In this document: piece after piece, positions 16,036-26,166 of the stretch | How positions within the stretch are numbered: the first letter of the stretch is position 1 | How the letters are laid out: each line of letters opens with the position of its first letter | DNA from: CAZFVY01 sp964522665 | GTDB taxonomy: Bacteria > Verrucomicrobiota > Verrucomicrobiia > Limisphaerales > CAZFVY01 | Assembly: GCA_964522665.1 (NCBI GenBank) | Contig: CAZFVY010000017.1 | Location: forward strand, 1 to 64,000 | Direction of reading: 5' to 3' | Length of the DNA stretch: 64,000 nucleotides | The notes under the pieces: model-generated | Database searches by the model: none | What the model was told of the DNA's origin: nothing | Seen by the model: only the letters and a program-made list of their open reading frames with translations | Position numbers and translations under genes: made by a program

Positions 16036-19000
16036 TCAATCCGAGAACAGGAACTGCAGGTCTTCCAGCGCGAGGCTTTGCGAGAATTTCTCCTCGCCGA
16101 GCACGTCCTCCGCGAGGGCTGATTTCGTTTTTTGCAGCGCGCGGATTTTCTCCTCGATGCTGTCCTTGATGAGGAGGCGGTAGGCGATGACGTTGTTGGT
16201 CTGGCCGATGCGGTGGGTCCGGTCGATGGCCTGGTTTTCGACCGCCGGATTCCACCACGGGTCGAACAGCACGACGTAGCTGGCGGCGGTCAGGTTCAGG
16301 CCGAAGCCGCCCGCCTTGAGCGAGATCAGGAACACCGCGGCGCCCTCGAAGTTTTGAAAACGCTGCACCAATTCGCCCCGGTTCTCCGTGTCGCCCGCGA
16401 GATAAAAGTGGTTCCAGCCGGAGCCTTCCAGCGCGGTCTTGAGCAGTTGCAGCATCTCGACGAACTGCGAAAAAACCAGCACTTTGTTGCCCTCCTCCAT
16501 CAACGGCTCGAGTTGCTCGAGCAGGGCGTTGACCTTGGCGCTCTCGGCCTTCGAGTCGGGGTTGATCAGCGCGGGGTGGCAGCAAATCTGGCGCAGGCGC
16601 AGCAGCGAGGTCAGGAAATGAAAACGGTCCTTCGCCAGTTGCTTCTGGGTCTTCACCTTCAAAAGCATCTGTTGCGCCCGCTTCAGTTCCGCGCGGTAGA
16701 GCGACTTTTGCTCGCCCTCGATCTCGCAGAACAAGTCTTCCTCGATCCGCTCGGGCAGGTCCTTGGCGACCTGGGTCTTGGTGCGGCGGAGTAGGAACGG
16801 GCGGACACGGGCGGAGAGGCGGCGGCGGGCCAGCGGGTCCTCCTTCGCGTCGTAAAGCCGGCCAAATTGCGCGCGGCTGCCCAGGATGCCGGGCATGGCG
16901 AACGCCATCAGGCTCCAGAGGTCGAGCAGGCGATTCTCGATCGGCGTGCCCGAGAGGACGAGCCGGTGCTCGGCGCGCAACGCGCGGGCGACTTGCGCCG
17001 TCTGGGAATTCGCGTTCTTGATGTACTGGCCCTCGTCCAGGATCACCGCCAGCCAACTGACCGGAACCAATGATTCGCCGATGAGGCGAAGCTGGCTGTA
17101 ATTGATGACGTGCAGGTCCGCCTCGCCAAGCCGCTCGACCAGCGACCCGAGTTCGCTCGCCGGCCAAAGCTTGACGCGCACGCCCGGCGTAAAGCGCTCG
17201 GCCTCGGCCCGCCAGTTGTCCATCACCGATTTCGGGCAAACCACGAGGCTCGGGCCAGCCGCGGTTCCCGCCTCCGCGCGCAGCCACGCCAGCCAGACCA
17301 GCGCCTGCAACGTTTTGCCCAGGCCCATGTCGTCCGCCAGGATGCCGCCGAAATGGTTGGCGGAAAGATAGGCCAGGAAATGAAACCCGTCCCGCTGGTA
17401 GGGGCGCAACTCGGCCTGGACGTTCGGCGGCAATTCCGGGGTGACGCGCGCCTTGATTTCGCTCGCGCGGCGCTGGATTTGCACGACCTGCTCCGCGGGC
17501 AGAAACCGCTTGGCGGCGTCGTCCGCGAGTTGCAGCGCGTGCAGGCGCTGCGGCTCGGAGCTAAGCTCGCGCGGATTCAGGCCGAGGCGGGCCAGCCGCT
17601 CGTCTTCCTCGTCGGTGAGCGCGAACTCCAGCCGCCGCCAGCCTTTGCGCCCGAGGCGGACGTAACGGCCCTTCGCGGCGAGCAGGAGGTTAAGCTCCTC
17701 CTGGGTCAGCTCGGTGTCCGCCATGTTCAGAACTACCCGCAGGTCGAACCAATCGACGCCCGCCTCGGTCACGTCGAGCGAGACGCTGCCGGCCACCGGG
17801 TCGCGCGCCAGCGACGCCAGGTCCCCGGCCAGATGCACTTGCACGCTGGTCGGCAAGGATTTCAGCCAGGGCACAAAGACCTCCGGGAATTTCTTGGTCA
17901 CCTTGAGGGTGGGTCCGTCGTGATAGGCCTGAAGCTTAAGGTCCAAGGGACGGAGTAACGCGGCGACCTCATCCAGGACGGAAAGGTCGTAGGTTGGAAT
18001 TTCCCCGGTTTCTTCCTTTGCCGGTTCGATGGCGTGGAGCGGCTTCGCGCTGGTCCATTGGGCGCCGGTCCAGGTTTCCTCGACCGTGCGGTCATCGGAA
18101 AGCGCCGTGACTTTGACGACGCAGACCTCCGTGTCGCCGCCTGGATACTGCGGCGCCAGTTTGCAGTGGACCTTCACCGTGATCGCCACGGGGCGGAGGC
18201 GCTCGCGCACCGGGGCGGGCAACTCGGCGCCGAGATTGTTCAGGAATTGCACGCCCGCCCGACTCTCGATGACCGGGGCGGGAATCGCCGTCTCCTGGCC
18301 GGGCTGCAGCAGCCCGTCTTCATCGACCGGCCCGTGGAAGATCGCTTGGGCAGTGACATAAAGCAGCGGCTGGCCGGGCAATTTTCCCAGCAGCGGCGGC
18401 GCCGGCGACCCATCGGCCCGCGCGAGGCGGACCCGATAATTCCCCTCCTCATCGGGGGCCGGTGAAACCGCCCAGCGCAACGGCGCCGCGGCCCGGGCGA
18501 AGGCGCGGCCTTGCTCATTGACGATCCGATCTTGCAGCGCCGGATGTCGCACGAGGCGCGAAAGCGCCCGGACGCCGCCATAGTCGCTGTACGTCAGACC
18601 GTTCTCGGGATGGTGGTAGAGTTGCTGCTGAAACGCCTGCCAAATCAACTCGCCTTCGACGCTGAGTTGCGCGCTGCATTCCTCAAGCTCGTGGCCCAAG
18701 TCACGGCACTGCCGCTGCTTCATCGGCTCAAATTCCACCGCGCCCGCCGGCTTCCATTCCAGCTTTCCGCCGTGAGAGCCAAGCCGCACTCGCAAATCAA
18801 TCGTTGCGCCGACCGCGCTCAACGGCCGGCGGGCGGGCCGGCGCGCGTTGGTCAGCGCATGGCGCCAGCGCGCGACCTCCTCCGCGCGCCGCCACCCCTG
18901 CAACTCCGCTTGAATCTCCTTCGCGTCGGTGACCGCCTCCATAAACGCCGGAATCGCGAAACCTTGTTCCTGAATCGCGTGAGCGAGATACAGCCAGAAT

Positions 19001-19602
19001 TTAATCTCATCCCGCGGCGCCGCCGGCCAGATGCGCAGTTGATCCCAAGGATAGCCGGGAGCCGAATAGCCCAGCTCCAGCAGGTCCGAGCGCGGGATGG
19101 TCGAGGAGCCCAGGCGACGACGATAAAGCTCGGTGACTTTGCGGAGGAATTGCGCCTCGTCTTTACGCAACCCCCGACCCAGCGCGGCCGCGACCTTCGC
19201 CGCCAGCGCCCCATCCGGGACCGGTTCGCGCCGCGACAGCGGCGCCGCGGCGGGTCTTGGTGACGCCGGCGCCGAAGCCGCGCTCAGCCCGCGGACTTGG
19301 GCCACGCTGTTTTCCGCCAGCAACGCCTTCAGCGCGGCGTAAATATGTTTGCAGTCCTCGCCCAACGGGCAACTGCAACTCGCCGTCCAGCCTTCGGTGT
19401 CGTCGAAGCAGAAATCAACCTGATAGCGGTCCGAGCCTTGGACCTTGGCCGAAAACGCGCGGCCCGGTTCAAGGCACAGCAACTCCGTCACGCGGCCCGC
19501 GCGGAGGTAACTCTCGCCTTTGCGCTGCGTCGGACCGGAGAAAGACGCCAGAAACGCCTCCGCGTCGTCCGGGTCCTCCATCTTGAATTCGTCGCGTGTC
19601 AC
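16036..19602 (-). CDS. SWIM-domain SNF2/HepA-type helicase
   Basis: This large protein (1188 residues) has an N-terminal SWIM zinc finger, CxCx5CxH, at about residues 76-86 (CSCPLGEDCKH). A long middle region follows, and a C-terminal SNF2 ATPase with all core motifs: DDMGLGKT (Walker A), VVCPKSVMDNW, DEGQ (motif II), LSGTPIENRLLDLWSLM (motif III), VFSQF, and GGFGLNLTAASYVVLFDPWWNPAVENQAIDRTHRIGQ (motifs V-VI, given in full only by its ends: GGFGLN to HRIGQ). It is a DNA-dependent translocase probably acting in transcription recycling or repair. Start: GTG 19602 or the internal ATG of MEDPDD at about 19581; neither has an obvious Shine-Dalgarno. Confidence 0.92.
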   Translation of the reverse strand: MTRDEFKMEDPDDAEAFLASFSGPTQRKGESYLRAGRVTELLCLEPGRAFSAKVQGSDRYQVDFCFDDTEGWTASCSCPLGEDCKHIYAALKALLAENSVAQVRGLSAASAPASPRPAAAPLSRREPVPDGALAAKVAAALGRGLRKDEAQFLRKVTELYRRRLGSSTIPRSDLLELGYSAPGYPWDQLRIWPAAPRDEIKFWLYLAHAIQEQGFAIPAFMEAVTDAKEIQAELQGWRRAEEVARWRHALTNARRPARRPLSAVGATIDLRVRLGSHGGKLEWKPAGAVEFEPMKQRQCRDLGHELEECSAQLSVEGELIWQAFQQQLYHHPENGLTYSDYGGVRALSRLVRHPALQDRIVNEQGRAFARAAAPLRWAVSPAPDEEGNYRVRLARADGSPAPPLLGKLPGQPLLYVTAQAIFHGPVDEDGLLQPGQETAIPAPVIESRAGVQFLNNLGAELPAPVRERLRPVAITVKVHCKLAPQYPGGDTEVCVVKVTALSDDRTVEETWTGAQWTSAKPLHAIEPAKEETGEIPTYDLSVLDEVAALLRPLDLKLQAYHDGPTLKVTKKFPEVFVPWLKSLPTSVQVHLAGDLASLARDPVAGSVSLDVTEAGVDWFDLRVVLNMADTELTQEELNLLLAAKGRYVRLGRKGWRRLEFALTDEEDERLARLGLNPRELSSEPQRLHALQLADDAAKRFLPAEQVVQIQRRASEIKARVTPELPPNVQAELRPYQRDGFHFLAYLSANHFGGILADDMGLGKTLQALVWLAWLRAEAGTAAGPSLVVCPKSVMDNWRAEAERFTPGVRVKLWPASELGSLVERLGEADLHVINYSQLRLIGESLVPVSWLAVILDEGQYIKNANSQTAQVARALRAEHRLVLSGTPIENRLLDLWSLMAFAMPGILGSRAQFGRLYDAKEDPLARRRLSARVRPFLLRRTKTQVAKDLPERIEEDLFCEIEGEQKSLYRAELKRAQQMLLKVKTQKQLAKDRFHFLTSLLRLRQICCHPALINPDSKAESAKVNALLEQLEPLMEEGNKVLVFSQFVEMLQLLKTALEGSGWNHFYLAGDTENRGELVQRFQNFEGAAVFLISLKAGGFGLNLTAASYVVLFDPWWNPAVENQAIDRTHRIGQTNNVIAYRLLIKDSIEEKIRALQKTKSALAEDVLGEEKFSQSLALEDLQFLFSD

Positions 19603-19708
19603 TCCCGCGAATCTATTTCGCGGCGCGCGAACCGCAAGCGCCGATTGCAGTCACAGGGAGCGCGACCCATTTCGGCGATCATTCGCCCGGTGACGCCCCA
19701 GTGGTCCG

Positions 19709-20833
19709 TTACTTCTTGCGTAGTTCGTCCGTAAATTCTTTCCAAAGCGCATCGACCGTCTTGCCGGTGTATTTGGCCCACAGCCCCTCCTCGAAGACGC
19801 CCTCGCGGCAGGCGGCGTTGAGTTTCTTTACCAGTTCATGGTCGTAGTGCCGCTCGATCCAATCCAAAAACCCGGCCGTGGTTTTGTAAGCGTCCGTGTA
19901 CTTGGCCCGGTCGGGATTGATGCGCGGTCGGGGCGTGTCCGGCTCGAAATGGAAGAGGCGGATGTCGTCCGCTATTCCCTCGACCAACCAGCCCGGCGGC
20001 CGCTGGTAACCTTGCTTCGTCCCCGAGTAGGCCTGGACGACGTGGGTCAATTCGTGGATGACCATGCCCCAATCATTCGTGTGACCTTTCAGATACGGCG
20101 CCCCGATCCGGATGCCGTTCACGCTCGTGTCGGCGACTCCGCGCATGTCCTTTAAGAACAACAAGCGCGTGGCCAGCGGCGGCTCGAAATTCTCGCTCGG
20201 CAGCAGAGCCACCAGTTGCGGGTACCATTCCAAACAAAGCTGCTGGGCGCGCTTGCCCCAGTCCGCCAATTCGGGAACTTCGGACGTATCCACGCCAATG
20301 CGCAGCGTCTGCGCGACGCGTGACGGCTGGGGCGCCGGCGCGAAAAAGATTTCGCGAATCGCCACCGGCCCCGCCTGGCGTTTGGTCGGATGTATCCGCA
20401 CCGCCCGGACGGCTTGCCGAGTGAAATTTGTTCCGGCCCCGCCCGCGGCGAACGCGGCGACCGCGTGAAACTCCCGTCCGTCCGCGGAGATTTCCACCAC
20501 GGCGTCGGTCAGGCGAAATCGCCCGCCCGGCGCTCCGGTCTCGACTGAAACGCGATTCAAATTCAACGGTCGCGAGAAGCGCAGCGTGAAATCGTCCTTT
20601 TCATCCGGCGCGCGTCGGGAGCGGAAGTAAGTCTCACGATCGCCATCGACGGCCAGCGTGGCCCGATTCGTTTGGTAGGTTGGCAGCGTCGTCTCGACGC
20701 TCACTTCGAAAGGCGCTCGGTCCGCGCCGGACCATCGGCCTATGATCCCGCTTCGGCAGGCGGTGAGGAGCGCGAGGCCGGCGAGCGTCGTAACGGCGAG
20801 CGCGAAGCGAGCGAAGGGGGGAGGTGGTTTCAT
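19709..20833 (-). CDS. Lipoprotein peptidase of basic secretory protein family with discoidin domain
   Basis: A 374-residue lipoprotein with lipobox LLTAC (Cys 26). Residues about 40-165 form a discoidin/F5-8C-like beta sandwich (LAVDGDRETYFRSRRAPDEK, then FTLRFSRPLNLNRVSVETG). The C-terminal domain matches the plant basic secretory protein family (PF04450): zinc motif HELTHVVQAYSG at about 260-271, PGWLVEGIADDIR with the third-ligand-type Glu/Asp, and the end DALWKEFTDELRKK. It is a predicted zinc metallopeptidase anchored to a membrane with an attached carbohydrate-binding-like module. It is a stand-alone gene. Confidence 0.85.
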   Translation of the reverse strand: MKPPPPFARFALAVTTLAGLALLTACRSGIIGRWSGADRAPFEVSVETTLPTYQTNRATLAVDGDRETYFRSRRAPDEKDDFTLRFSRPLNLNRVSVETGAPGGRFRLTDAVVEISADGREFHAVAAFAAGGAGTNFTRQAVRAVRIHPTKRQAGPVAIREIFFAPAPQPSRVAQTLRIGVDTSEVPELADWGKRAQQLCLEWYPQLVALLPSENFEPPLATRLLFLKDMRGVADTSVNGIRIGAPYLKGHTNDWGMVIHELTHVVQAYSGTKQGYQRPPGWLVEGIADDIRLFHFEPDTPRPRINPDRAKYTDAYKTTAGFLDWIERHYDHELVKKLNAACREGVFEEGLWAKYTGKTVDALWKEFTDELRKK

Positions 20834-21244
20834 ACGAATTCACGAAGTCAGTATTTAACGCGCGAATCTTGGCAAAACCGGCGAGGTTGAACAGAAGAAA
20901 TCGATCGGAAGTCGCCGCGCGTGGTATGGAGTGCGTCGGCAGAGCGAAGCGGCGACGACGCTATCGTGGGCCAGGACGCGTGTTCTGGTTCGGGTTGTTC
21001 AATCGCCGCTTCGGGGCTTAAGGCGGTGTCGCGCTACGCTTGCCACGGCGCTCCAAGGCGCGTCCGAGCATTTGGATAGGCGCGATATTTGAGCGCCGCC
21101 GCCCGCGGGGGCGCCTAAGTCTGCCCGCCGACGAGCATTCCGAGCGGAATGCCTTCGTCTCACGCCCGACGCGCGCATCGAGTTGCTCTCTACCGCTGAC
21201 CGGCGCTACCGCCGCTCGCGGCTCTACCTGAACCAAGCTCGCGC
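20834..21244. repeat. Gene-free stretch with an imperfect inverted repeat
   Basis: No gene is seen here. Two imperfectly complementary arms, at about 20926-20965 (TGGAGTGCGTCGGCAGAGCG onward) and about 21020-21056 (the reverse of TGGAGCGCCGTGGCAAGCGT), bound a unit of about 130 bp. It looks like another dispersed palindromic element. The remaining bases to 21244 show nothing recognisable. Confidence 0.4.
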
Positions 21245-22135
21245 CTACTCGCGCAGGCTCACTTTGTCGGCCGTGGGAAAATCCGCGGGAACCTTTTGCG
21301 TCACTTTGCCAGTCGCGGCCCACTCGACGCCACGCTGAAGGGTCGTGATGAAACCGACGCATTTTTGCGCGGTGATGTCCCGGCCGTTGTTGTGGCCGAG
21401 AGCGGTGTGGAAGACGCGGCCTTGCCCGAAGCGGATGACCATCAGCAGCGGTTCGTCTTCGCCCGAGCCGCGGCTCTCCTTGGTGGACATGGCGGTCGCC
21501 AGCACGGTCACGTTCTGGGCTGGCCCGCGGAGACGATCATACAATTCGTCCTTGGCGTGGAGCCAATGCGGCGGAAGACCGGCCATGATCGGGTGCTCGG
21601 GCGCGCGGACGTCGAGCAGAAACGGATGTTGTTGCCCGTGGCTGCCGCCTACGCCGGGCGTCATATCGGGGCGGAACGCGCCGTCGCGCAGCCGCAGGTA
21701 CGGTCCCGATTTCTCGTTGCGGCCATTCCAGCCGCCGACGCCGACCATCTCGTTGAACTCCGGCCAATCGGGAAAAGCGTTGTCCGCCGCGTGCACCGTC
21801 ACGAAGCCGCCGCCGCCGCGGACAAAGGCGACCAATGCCGCCTGCGTTTCCTTTGGCCACGGGTCGCCGTTGTAATTCGAGATGATCACCTTGTAGGCGC
21901 TAAAGTCAGGCTTGAAACCGCTGAGGTCGCCGCCGCCGGGCGGCGTGGTCGCGACGTCCACCGTGAAGAGGCCGGTCTCCTCGAGGACCTGTTTCAAGTG
22001 CGGCGTGGTCGCTTTGAAATCGTGGTTGTTCTGCCCGTCAATGATCAGCGCTCGCAGCGGCGCCGCGCGAAGGTCCGCGCCAATCGCCAGCGCGGCCAGA
22101 ATAAGCAAGGTTTTCATGGCGGAACCATAGCTCAT
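21245..22135 (-). CDS. ThuA-like domain protein, secreted
   Basis: The 290-296-residue protein has a signal peptide (MKTLLILAALAIGADLRAA) and a ThuA/trehalose-utilisation-like domain with a glutamine-amidotransferase-like fold: PLRALIIDGQNNHDFKATTP, YKVIISNYNGDPWP, FVRGGGGFVTVHAADNAFPD, GQGRVFHTALGHNN. Such proteins are abundant in Verrucomicrobiota and Planctomycetota and are linked to sugar metabolism; activity is unknown. Two starts are possible. ATG 22135 overlaps the TGA of the upstream DUF4337 gene (ATGA coupling), and ATG 22117 gives a cleaner signal peptide. Confidence 0.9.
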   Translation of the reverse strand: MSYGSAMKTLLILAALAIGADLRAAPLRALIIDGQNNHDFKATTPHLKQVLEETGLFTVDVATTPPGGGDLSGFKPDFSAYKVIISNYNGDPWPKETQAALVAFVRGGGGFVTVHAADNAFPDWPEFNEMVGVGGWNGRNEKSGPYLRLRDGAFRPDMTPGVGGSHGQQHPFLLDVRAPEHPIMAGLPPHWLHAKDELYDRLRGPAQNVTVLATAMSTKESRGSGEDEPLLMVIRFGQGRVFHTALGHNNGRDITAQKCVGFITTLQRGVEWAATGKVTQKVPADFPTADKVSLRE

Positions 22136-22671
22136 TTACCCAACAAACCCAGCGCCAAAAAGAAAACTCCCACGCCGCCGAAAACCAGGCTGACGCTCCA
22201 AAAACGCCGCCGCTTCGTCAGCACGGAAATCGCCGCGACGGCGATGGCCACCTGGAACAACGTCACGCCGCGCGCGAAGGTGAGATGGCGCTTCAGATGC
22301 GCCTCGGACGCTTGTTCACTCGTCTTCGCTTTGCCTTGGATTTCCTCCTGTTCCTCCTTGTAACGCGCGAGCCTCTCCTCGTCCTTCGGATCGATTCGCT
22401 TGTGGTCCGACGCGAATAACTCGAGCTTCATCCCCAGCACGCCGGCCTTGATCCCTTTGGCCTGATAGTAGCCCCATTCATCCGACGCGCGGATGCGCTC
22501 GATCATCGCCTCATTGGAATGATGCCCGGCCAGCAGCGAGGTCACCGCCGCCAGCGCCGCCAGCAGCGCGGAGGTCAACGCCACGCCCATCGTCCACGAT
22601 TCGTTGGAATGTCGGGCGTGATGATCAATGGTCTCTTGCGCGTGCTCCAACGGAACTTCGGGGTCTTCCAT
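22132..22671 (-). CDS. DUF4337 family membrane protein
   Basis: A 179-residue protein with an N-terminal helix (EHAQETIDHHARHSNESW), a transmembrane helix (GVALTSALLAALAAVTSLLA), a cytosolic or periplasmic loop with SNEAMIERIRASDEWGYYQA, a coiled-coil segment, and two C-terminal hydrophobic helices. This matches DUF4337. Function is unknown. It is followed by and overlaps the ThuA gene, so the two probably form an operon. Confidence 0.87.
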   Translation of the reverse strand: MEDPEVPLEHAQETIDHHARHSNESWTMGVALTSALLAALAAVTSLLAGHHSNEAMIERIRASDEWGYYQAKGIKAGVLGMKLELFASDHKRIDPKDEERLARYKEEQEEIQGKAKTSEQASEAHLKRHLTFARGVTLFQVAIAVAAISVLTKRRRFWSVSLVFGGVGVFFLALGLLGK

Positions 22672-22836
22672 AATCTTAATCGTGTCGGGCCGTGACGGGC
22701 GCCATTAAAGCCCAGCTCCCGCGCGGGGCAATCCTAAACCGCGCGAGGCCACGACGGAGAGGCAGGGCGGTTTCTAAGTGCAGTCTATTGTGATCTTCAT
22801 TTGACAAACGAGCCACCCGTGATTATCCTAAAGCCC

Positions 22837-25800
22837 ATGGACTGGGGAACACATTATCGCGCGCGCTCCCTCATTTGCGTCGCCCTGCTTTTTTGGACTA
22901 CCACGACGGTTTTCGGGCAGGGCACGGTGCAATTGAGCAATTTTATCCCCGGTCAGCTTGATGCCCCGGTTCTGGCTTTGGACGGCGTGTCCCACCTCAG
23001 CGGCAACGATGGCGGCTGGCGCTATATCATCCAGCTTTTCGCCGGATCGGCCACCAACCAACTTGCCCCCGCTGGCGTGGCGGTAAGCGTCGGGACCGGC
23101 GCGTCCGCCGGGTACGCCGCCACCAATACGGTCGTCTCCATTCCGGGCGTGGCGCCGGGCGCCACCGCCTATTGCCAATTGCGGGTCTGGAACGCGCTCT
23201 CTTCGCCAGACTACGGGATCGCGGTCACGAATTACCTCAGCTTTCACGCCGAATCCCTCGTCATCCCGGTCACGACCGGTCCAAGCAACTACACTTCGAT
23301 CGCCCAAATTCCGACGCTCTCCGGCCTCAAGGCGTTTCAATTGCGCACACCCGGCGTCGTCTGGGTGAACAATCACATTCCCGGCGTGGTGGACGCGCCG
23401 GCGCTGGACCTCGACGGCGTCACCCGTTTGGACGGGACGAACGGCGGAACCTTTTACGGGATGGAACTGTACGCCGGACCAGCGCCAGATCAGCTTCACG
23501 CAAATCTGGTTTTCTTGTCCATTGGGTCGGGAGCGCGGGCGGGCTACGTCTTGTCAACGAACTACGCGGCCACGATCCCAAGCGTCACTTCGGGCGAAGT
23601 GGCCTATTGTCAACTGCGAGTTTACGACCTCAACCAGGCCCATTCCTACGAAATCGCCGTCGCCGAAGGCGCCGCCCACGCGGAGTCGGCCATCGTGCCG
23701 GTGATCACCGGCTTCACGAACACGGTCCCCCCAAACGTCACTCAACAACCGCCGCTGATCGGGCTGACCGCGTTTCAACTTCACCGTTCTGGTCCCGGGC
23801 AAATCAGCTTTCTCAATTTCGTGCCTGGGACGCTGAACGCGCCGGTGTTTGACACGGATGGGTCCACCCCCCTCGCGGGCGCGGGGTATCTCGCGCAGCT
23901 TTATTACCGCGCGGCTTTCGCGACCAATGCCCCGTTGACCGCGGTCGGTTCTCCCGTCCCGTTCGGCGTCGGCCCCAACGCCGGCTATTGGAGTCCGCTG
24001 ACCAACGGCGCCGCCACGCTGACGCTTGCCAACGTCCCCGCCGGCCAGGCGGCCGTGGTGCAAGTCGTCGTTTGGGAGGCGGCGAAGGGTTCGACCTATG
24101 AAGCGGCCGGCCGCGCGTTGGGCAAGCGCGGAACGTCGGCGCTTCTCCAGGTCACGGTTGGCGGCGATGGCGCGCCGCCGGCGGTTCTGACCGGCCTGAC
24201 CGCCTTCAAATTAAATGACCCGATTTCCGGCACGGTAAACTTCAGCAACCATGTTCCCGGACTGGTGGACGCGCCCGTGACCTATTTTGATTTCTCGTCA
24301 ATTCCGGCGAAACCAGCGCCTTTGGCCGGCTCGAACTATGTCGCCCAGCTTTATGCCGCCCCGGACTATGGCGGCTTGACCAACCAGGATAATAGCGGCG
24401 GTGACGCGAGCGCCAATCTGGCGCCAATGGGAATTCCGGTTCCATTCGGTACCGGAGCACAGGCCGGTTACTGGCTGCCCGCCGGCGACGGAACCGTCGC
24501 CATAACGAACGTCGAAGCGGGCGACTACGCGCTCGTGCAGGTCCGGATCTGGGATGCCCGCGCGAGCGCGACCTACGAGCAGGCGTTGAGCAGTGGCGCC
24601 TATGGAGTCAGCTCCCCGATTCGCCTTCGTACCGGCGGAGGCGGCGCGCCGCCGGCGCTTTTAACTGGCCTCAACCCGATTCAATTTGGCCCGTCTCCAA
24701 ACGACGCGGTGATTGACTTCCGGAATCTTATTCCCGGGATATTGGATAATCCGGCGATTGGGCCGGACGGCGCCCGTCTGGCGGGAACCAATTATCTGGC
24801 GCAACTCTACTTGGCTCAGGATCCCTTCTCCGACCCGAGCGGACAACAGGGAGTTCCCGTTGGCGCACCGGCGCCTTTCGGGGTTGGACCGGCGGCAGGC
24901 TATTGGCAGCCGGGCTTGGATTCAACGCGCGTTATCCACGTTTCGAGCGGCTGCTGCGCGTGGGTCGAAGTCAGAGTATGGGATGCCACCTTCGGCGCCA
25001 CGTTCGAGACCGCCGGCGCCGGTCCCCGAGTGATTTCAAACCGACAAACGGTTTCGGTCGGTTACCAAGCCACTCTGAACCAAATCGGCGTTATCTCGCT
25101 GCAGGCCCACGGTTTTCCAACGATCACCCTGAGCGATCCCAGCCGGGCGAACGCCGTTTTCGATCGTACCGCCCCGAATTTGCGGGCCGGCTTTCTCGCG
25201 CAAGTGTTCGTCGCCGTCGCCGTCACCAACGTTCCGGTCGCGCCCGGCCAGCCGGGATACCCCACGAATTTCCTGGCGGTCGGCGTCCCTGTCCCGGTGG
25301 ATACGACAAACGTGTCTTTCGGCATCGCTCGATTTCCGACGAACGCCGTGATCGAGATTTCCTTCTTGAAACCAGGACAATTGGCCTATGCGCGAGTGCG
25401 CGCTTGGGATGGCGCCAAAGGGGCCACCTACGCCGCTTGCGTCGCCAATGGCGGCGAGTACGGCGAATCGTCAAGTGACTTGAGCGATAACTTTGCCCCG
25501 TATTTCACCGGCAATCAACTCGATCAGTCGCCCGTCCCGCTGGCGTTCAGTTCCTATATCTTCGTGGCGGTCACGAAAACCCTCACTCTGCCGTTGGGAT
25601 TGAGCCTCATTTCCAGCCCGTTTTTGAGCACGACGGCGACGCTCGACGAGTTGCTGCCCAATCCACCGGAAGGAACGACCGTTTACCTTTTTGACAACGC
25701 GACCCAGACTTATCAGGTCAGCTCGTTCTCCTACTTTGTTGGCTGGTGGCCGCGGGGCAGCCCAGGTTTCAACGCGGGCCGCGCCGGGTTCATTTCGATT

Positions 25801-26088
25801 CCCTCCAATGCGCCGGTTACGCTTTCGTTTACGGGCGAGTCGGCGCCGCCGACGCCGATCACCGCGCGCCCGTCCAGCCCGCGATTTTACCTGCTAGGCT
25901 GCAGCGCGGAGCAGCCTTGTCAGTTCCCGGACCTATTTAGCTTCCCGCCGATCGACGGCGACACCGCCTACCGCTGGGCCAGCGGCAAATGGGTGATCAG
26001 TTCGTATCAGTTCGGCGCCTGGTCCGGCTCGCCTCCAACCATCAACCCGGGCGAGGCCCTTTTTTTCCGTCTGATGCCGGGACCTTAA
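22837..26088 (+). CDS. Secreted protein with six tandem extracellular repeats
   Basis: This protein of about 1083 residues has a signal peptide (SLICVALLFWTTTTVFGQG). Six repeats of about 130-170 residues follow, each starting with a GTVxFxN-xxPGxxDAPVxxxDGxxLxG block and containing YxAQLYxGP, PFGxGxxAGYW and a VQVRxWDAxxGxTYE block. Examples are GTVQLSNFIPGQLDAPVLAL and GVVWVNNHIPGVVDAPALDL. The C-terminus LPLGLSLISSPFL belongs to a separate beta module, and no PEP-CTERM signal is present. The next gene encodes a single copy of the same repeat with PEP-CTERM. Surface or extracellular role; function unknown. The start could also be TTG 22801. Confidence 0.8.
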   Translation: MDWGTHYRARSLICVALLFWTTTTVFGQGTVQLSNFIPGQLDAPVLALDGVSHLSGNDGGWRYIIQLFAGSATNQLAPAGVAVSVGTGASAGYAATNTVVSIPGVAPGATAYCQLRVWNALSSPDYGIAVTNYLSFHAESLVIPVTTGPSNYTSIAQIPTLSGLKAFQLRTPGVVWVNNHIPGVVDAPALDLDGVTRLDGTNGGTFYGMELYAGPAPDQLHANLVFLSIGSGARAGYVLSTNYAATIPSVTSGEVAYCQLRVYDLNQAHSYEIAVAEGAAHAESAIVPVITGFTNTVPPNVTQQPPLIGLTAFQLHRSGPGQISFLNFVPGTLNAPVFDTDGSTPLAGAGYLAQLYYRAAFATNAPLTAVGSPVPFGVGPNAGYWSPLTNGAATLTLANVPAGQAAVVQVVVWEAAKGSTYEAAGRALGKRGTSALLQVTVGGDGAPPAVLTGLTAFKLNDPISGTVNFSNHVPGLVDAPVTYFDFSSIPAKPAPLAGSNYVAQLYAAPDYGGLTNQDNSGGDASANLAPMGIPVPFGTGAQAGYWLPAGDGTVAITNVEAGDYALVQVRIWDARASATYEQALSSGAYGVSSPIRLRTGGGGAPPALLTGLNPIQFGPSPNDAVIDFRNLIPGILDNPAIGPDGARLAGTNYLAQLYLAQDPFSDPSGQQGVPVGAPAPFGVGPAAGYWQPGLDSTRVIHVSSGCCAWVEVRVWDATFGATFETAGAGPRVISNRQTVSVGYQATLNQIGVISLQAHGFPTITLSDPSRANAVFDRTAPNLRAGFLAQVFVAVAVTNVPVAPGQPGYPTNFLAVGVPVPVDTTNVSFGIARFPTNAVIEISFLKPGQLAYARVRAWDGAKGATYAACVANGGEYGESSSDLSDNFAPYFTGNQLDQSPVPLAFSSYIFVAVTKTLTLPLGLSLISSPFLSTTATLDELLPNPPEGTTVYLFDNATQTYQVSSFSYFVGWWPRGSPGFNAGRAGFISIPSNAPVTLSFTGESAPPTPITARPSSPRFYLLGCSAEQPCQFPDLFSFPPIDGDTAYRWASGKWVISSYQFGAWSGSPPTINPGEALFFRLMPGP

Positions 26089-26166
26089 TTGCCGGTGTCA
26101 CGCCACGGCGCGTTCAGGGCCATGCCGAAAACGCGGCCGCAGACGAATGCCGATCACCAACGAGTT

